DNA of 64,000 nucleotides from Cristatella mucedo (taxonomy: Eukaryota; Bryozoa; Phylactolaemata; Cristatellidae): contig WPIO01000002.1 of assembly GCA_009760855.2 (NCBI GenBank), forward strand, positions 1,641,501 to 1,705,500, given 5' to 3'. The translations under genes were made by a program, and so were the position numbers. Below are positions 61,672 to 64,000 of the stretch, in pieces (position 1 is the stretch's first letter; the number at the start of each line of letters is the position of its first letter). Under the pieces are notes generated by a model that did not search any database, was not told where the DNA came from, and saw only the letters and a program-made list of their open reading frames with translations.

Positions 61672-63648
61672 CGGAGTAATTTTCTGCAACCGGTGCTCAC
61701 GTAGAAGTATACTGCACTGCAGTCCCCAATATTAATCTGACAAAGACCACTGACTCCCTAGCTAGGATTTTGCATCACGGCTCTTTACCGTACACATCTG
61801 AAGTGGCCCCAACCTAAACTGCCTAAAAGCTCGATGATAGCACAGATTGATCGCTTGGCCAACCCAGCGATGTCAGAAACTGACACAAAATTATTGTCCT
61901 GTGAGTGGCAGCAAATAGGAGCTAGCTGATCCGAGAGCCCGGTTCGTAGGTTTACCTTCAGTCACGGCTCAGATGACTAATCGTTTTGCACTTACAACTC
62001 CACAAAACAAACAAGGCACCGTGCACTGCCCCTACAGCCACCGAGAGGCACCATGCACTGCCCCTGCAGCCATGCTTTTTCTGCTCGCAGTAAAGCCGTG
62101 AAAGTGGGGCAGAGCGCTGCTGGCTCGCTAGTGACTGGCTGTGTTAGGGCCCGATCACGAGATGGGCAGCAGTAAAGTTGCATTTGATCACGACAGACAC
62201 GAGAATCTTTTCTCTGGACACTCCACTCCCTAAGCAGGCCAACTAGGGGCATAGCCCTAGTACGAATGAATATATACACTCAGGCCCAAAAAATCCTTTC
62301 TGTATGGCCACTGCTGCTGTGGCTGTAACCTCGTTTTCGTAATAGGCAGATTTTCTACGATGCGAGGCACACTAAAGCTGTGCAAAGCATGGGAAAGCAT
62401 CTGAAAATATTTATGCGAAGCATCTGAAAATATTTATTGACAACCTAAAAGAAATCACATATGCTGCTGGTATATACTCGTTAAGTGTGACGTCCCACCA
62501 CGAATCTTAATGACCTCCCTAGTTTGGCCAGGCATAGAGGCCATCAGCTTCTGGATTACCTTTTCTGCTTTAGCACGTTCCGAAGAGCCCGATTATTACT
62601 GAAAAGGGTCGGCTGCAAGTGTAGGCCGTACACCCGCCTCAACCACCTGTTGATTTTGCTCCATAGTCGTTCTATGGGGTTCAAATCAGGCGAATGGCTG
62701 GGCCACTGCACGAGCAACAAACAAGGATTCGTCACAAACTAACTGGCAGTATACTTAGGGTCTTTATTTGTAGCCAAATGTAAAGACCCCTAAGCAGAAC
62801 ATTTGAGCTTTGAAACCCAACTTGCTTGACCAACAATAGCTTGTAGTAAAGTTTTTTGACAAATCCTAGTTTGGTGCTGGTGCAGTGGCCCAGCCAGTTG
62901 CCTGATTTGAACCCTAAAGAACAACGATAGAGCAATATCGACTTGTGCATTAGGCAAGGTGTTCTACCTACACCAGTAGCCTACCTTTTCAGTAAAACTT
63001 GGGCTCTGTGGAATGTTCTACAGTAGAAGGGACAGCACAGTAACTGGTAGCCTATATTCCTGGCCTGACAAAGAAGATCATACAGAATGGTAGGGAGACG
63101 ACGTCACACGAAATGCACACACACCAGCAGTATGTGTTTGTTTTTGGACTGTCATTAAATATTTTTCCATGCTTCACATAACTTTAGTATGCCTCGAATT
63201 GCAGAAAACCCACTTATTACACAAACGAATTTACAGTTGCAGCAGCGATGGCCATATTGAAAGGATTTTTTTTGAGACTGAGTGCAGATGTCATGAAACA
63301 TCCTAGAGCTTGATTTTCTGCAATTGTGAACATGTTTAGCAATACTGCTGATGTCCGATGATTCCTATGACCGATGATGCCACAGTGTGGTCAGTAGCAA
63401 TGGAGCCCCAGCCGGCCATGCTTCATTGCTTGCCTCAGTCTCTCTCGACTTTGCTGTAGCTGCCTGTGTGTGCCTTTTTTGCTTTGTAGGGTGCTTTAGC
63501 CAGTCGTCTGTTGTGAGCTGCTAGCACACATATTGCTCTCTCATGTTTCTTTCTCGATGCTTGCAGGGCCCCTTCGATGGAGTGCTCGGTTTCAGTCAAG
63601 GCGCTTGCCTGCTTTCGGTTCTTTGCTCTATTAAAGAATCGGATCCTG
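52619..63648 (+). CDS. OVCA2: OVCA2/FSH1-type serine hydrolase, first four exons (3' end missing)
   Basis: The family is made of small alpha/beta hydrolases (human OVCA2, yeast FSH1-3) with a Ser-Asp-His triad; OVCA2 acts as an esterase on long-chain substrates. The join of 52619-52698, 55668-55738, 56116-56309 and 63567-63648 reads open for 142 codons with consistent phases. Matching blocks in order are VLCLHGYRQNGQAFSEKTGS (start of the hydrolase fold), KGWWFSREDD (family GWWF motif), a helix with DLAKGFNETLDVL, and GPFDGVLGFSQGA (nucleophile elbow, Ser codon 63594-63596). Family length is about 220-230 residues, so ~85 residues with the acidic and His members lie to the right. The start chosen is the first in-frame ATG of exon 1; the first ~18 residues are not conserved. 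The third intron is 7.3 kb and packed with transposons. The symbol reflects clear family membership; strict orthology was not tested. Confidence 0.92.
52887..52912. repeat. (TG)n microsatellite
   Basis: 13 TG units in OVCA2 intron 1, on the opposite phase to the CA tract 110 bp further on. Confidence 0.9.
53021..53091. repeat. (CA)n(GA)n microsatellite
   Basis: About 50 bp of CA followed by a short GA run in OVCA2 intron 1. Confidence 0.95.
53965..55290 (-). mobile_element. LINE (A-related subfamily C), decayed, with nested SINE
   Basis: Minus strand: GFNFYADDTQLHLPFDPSKP (YADD near 55228), then FQNDLSLDEHTDSSVKSAYF and IRACLDKSTTAKLVHEFMTS. Next is the C-terminal LQAPKVWNSIPASMTTCNEF and a 3' UTR ending in the tail complement at 53990-54045. 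Stops and frameshifts throughout. A SINE sits within it at 54543-54700. It lies in OVCA2 intron 1. Confidence 0.82.
54543..54702 (-). mobile_element. SINE family 1 nested in LINE C
   Basis: TTTTTGTATAGCGATAGAAGA, CACTACCGCTTGCAGTGGCA, GAATCGAACCCACGACCTCG (B-box complement), CGTGAAAGCAACCGCCTTAC. The host LINE resumes on both sides. Confidence 0.8.
55668..55738 (+). CDS. OVCA2: OVCA2 exon 2
   Basis: 71 nt encode QNGQAFSEKTGSLRKAIKRY then AEL. This is the FxxKTGxLRKxL block shared by OVCA2 and FSH proteins. The acceptor is TATTTCAG and the donor AG|GTAAGG. The inner GT at 55725 was rejected because it loses the YAEL block. Confidence 0.92.
56116..56309 (+). CDS. OVCA2: OVCA2 exon 3, GC donor
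   Basis: 194 nt encode VYASAPHEVGAI, an acidic linker, KGWWFSREDDYYKAI and KGFNETLDVLRQVFKNQ. GWWF and the following (G)L.E.L..L helix are typical of OVCA2. The acceptor is CTTGTTAG and the donor CAG|GCAAGC, a GC donor. The open frame runs on to 56423, but only the GC site joins exon 4 in frame at GPFDG. Confidence 0.9.
56424..57120. other. OVCA2 intron 3 start, nothing recognised
   Basis: No element recognised before the TAAA run at 57117-57134. Confidence 0.4.
57128..57268 (-). mobile_element. SINE family 2 (antisense, well preserved)
   Basis: AAATTCATTTATGTAGCGCC tail, CAGGCGCTTCACATATGCCTC, GGGCTCGAGCCCACGACCTC, CACCTTAACCGCTAGACCAAA. A short (TAAA)n precedes the tail. Confidence 0.85.
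57605..57798 (+). mobile_element. Tc1/mariner fragment, copy 1 of a direct repeat
   Basis: About 180 bp nearly the same as 58100-58276. Encodes the ARIHLTASDWGRVV region that matches the Tc1 stretch before (F)SDES.F. No ends are recognised. Confidence 0.65.
57848..57915 (-). mobile_element. LINE family A 3' tail (antisense)
   Basis: (AAT)n, then GCACTTGATAAAGTACCCCC and CTCTTTCTAGGCACTTTACG, the complement of the family A tail. It lies directly after the Tc1 copy-1 fragment. Confidence 0.75.
58098..58790 (+). pseudogene. Decayed Tc1/mariner transposase
   Basis: In order across frame breaks: RIHLTASDWGRVV (58183-58221), LDNDPNLAAAKD (second catalytic Asp region, about 58491-58526) and PSLSPDLNLIEDFWSEIE (third catalytic Glu region, 58597-58650). 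This is the D...D...E layout of Tc1/mariner transposases. Spacing between the last two blocks is too long and contains stops, so it is dead. It lies in OVCA2 intron 3. Confidence 0.75.
59098..59205 (-). mobile_element. SINE family 2 (antisense, partial)
   Basis: ATTTATACAGCACCCAATGAG, CTAGACGCTTCACAAATGCTG, ACTTGAGCCCACGACCCTGG. The A-box end is lost. Confidence 0.7.
59210..60079. other. OVCA2 intron 3, nothing recognised
   Basis: Contains a 146-codon minus-strand ORF (59459-59899) with no recognised domain. Confidence 0.4.
60080..61675 (+). mobile_element. LINE family A (L2-like), near-intact 3' 1.6 kb
   Basis: 5'-truncated at the reverse-transcriptase start (LLPFLSKTLERVVADQLNSY). Further blocks are LDLSAAFDTIDHKVL, VPQGSVLGPVLFTVY, YADDTQLYLCFDP (YADD near 60560) and TSKLVYAFVTSRLDFCNSLL. 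One extra T in the T-run at 60275-60280 shifts the frame between 59940-60422 and 60281-61357, and a second shift near 61240 scrambles the last ~35 codons. The tail AAGTGCCTAGAGAGAGATTA ends in (ATT)n 61636-61671. It is very close to the 35.7-kb copy. Confidence 0.93.
61676..62276. other. OVCA2 intron 3, nothing recognised
   Basis: Holds a short direct repeat, GGCACC(G/A)TGCACTGCCCC at about 62016 and 62047. No element recognised. Confidence 0.4.
62277..63284. mobile_element. Fold-back element: inverted pair of Tc1/mariner 3' halves
   Basis: The outer ends CACTCAGGCCCAAAAAATCC (left) and the complement of CACTCAGTCTCAAAAAAAAT (right) match. The arms stay similar inwards for about 500 bp each (TATGGCCA(C/T)(T/C)GCTGCTG, CGAGGCA(C/T)ACTAAAG, ATGCTGCTGGT blocks) and meet near 62775. 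Each arm, read from the centre outwards, encodes a Tc1/mariner transposase end: VQWPSHSPDLNPIERLWSKI on the minus strand in the left arm and VQWPSQLPDLNPKEQR on the plus strand in the right arm. TA precedes the left end; CA follows the right one. Coding is broken in both arms. Confidence 0.8.
63285..63566. other. OVCA2 intron 3 end, nothing recognised
   Basis: 282 bp between the fold-back element and exon 4, with a usable pyrimidine tract and TTGCAG at its end. Confidence 0.45.
63567..63648 (+). CDS. OVCA2: OVCA2 exon 4 with catalytic Ser
   Basis: 82 nt encode GPFDGVLGFSQGACLLSVLC then SIKESDP. GFSQGA is the nucleophile elbow GxSxG. The acceptor is GCTTGCAG and the donor G|GTAAGG. The remaining exons are beyond the right edge; I saw none between 63649 and 64000. 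Confidence 0.95.
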
Positions 63649-64000
63649 GTAAGGCACTCGTATCGGGAGGATATGCCTGCCTTTAATTTGCTTACTGGTG
63701 TGACCGTCACTACACTGTACAGAATTTAGGTACATATTAGACATGTACCTCTAGTCAATGCATCTCGATGATGCACAAGCTTCCAAACTTGTTCACTGTT
63801 TAGCCGCTTGCTAGGTTTTACCACTTCGGTGTATACAAACCAGCCGTTGCAGTTACCTAGGTGCAAAAATGCGTATATTTGCCACAGTATGGCTTTTACG
63901 TATTGTGATTATTTTGCTCCGAGCTGCTAAAAAACAGATGGTAATAGGGCTGTCAGCAATGTCTTTTCCCGGTGTAATGACGAGTAGTCAGTCTCTGGTT

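Overview
This is a piece of an animal (metazoan) nuclear genome. It holds two spliced protein-coding genes on the + strand, with small exons, introns of roughly 0.1-7.3 kb (most with GT-AG borders, some GC-AG), and a heavy load of retrotransposons, SINEs and DNA transposons. There are no bacterial operons, rRNA, tRNA or CRISPR arrays. The species cannot be named from this window. L2/CR1-type LINEs with (ATT)n tails, tRNA-derived SINEs, Tc1/mariner relics and a SPIN-like hAT MITE suit an invertebrate with a moderately large genome.

Gene 1 (56-38501) is a copine: two C2 domains followed by a von Willebrand A (copine) domain. I rebuilt 18 exons by matching successive conserved blocks. Every splice phase agrees, giving 544 uninterrupted codons up to the TGA at 38499-38501. 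Only about the first 15 residues should lie upstream of the window. C2A keeps the usual acidic Ca2+ ligands, C2B has lost most of them, and the C-terminus carries a PPPPY motif.

Gene 2 (52619 to beyond the right edge) is an OVCA2/FSH1-type serine hydrolase. Four exons are seen (142 codons), including the nucleophile motif GFSQG; the exons for the acidic residue and the histidine lie outside. Three of the 20 introns seen in the two genes use a GC donor.

Layout: 0-38.5 kb is copine, with introns holding a decayed transposon ORF (2.56-3.16 kb), LINE 3' fragments, SINEs, an LTR fragment (9.56-9.71 kb), a diverged ~160-bp repeat field that changes orientation (12.79-14.66 kb) and a nested LINE/SPIN stack (27.8-30.3 kb). 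Between the genes (38.5-52.6 kb) lie a LINE with a nested 306-bp insertion, a deletion-truncated Gypsy-like LTR element on the minus strand (43.89-46.63 kb), a long (AG)n tract and another LINE. The OVCA2 introns hold LINE copies, a SINE nested in a LINE, a duplicated Tc1 fragment and, 282 bp before exon 4, a 1-kb fold-back element made of two inverted Tc1/mariner 3' halves.

The two genes show no functional link; they are only neighbours on the same strand. The main points of interest are the SPIN-like MITE, the fold-back Tc1 element, the GC-AG introns, the degenerate C2B domain, and SINEs whose tails match the local LINE.
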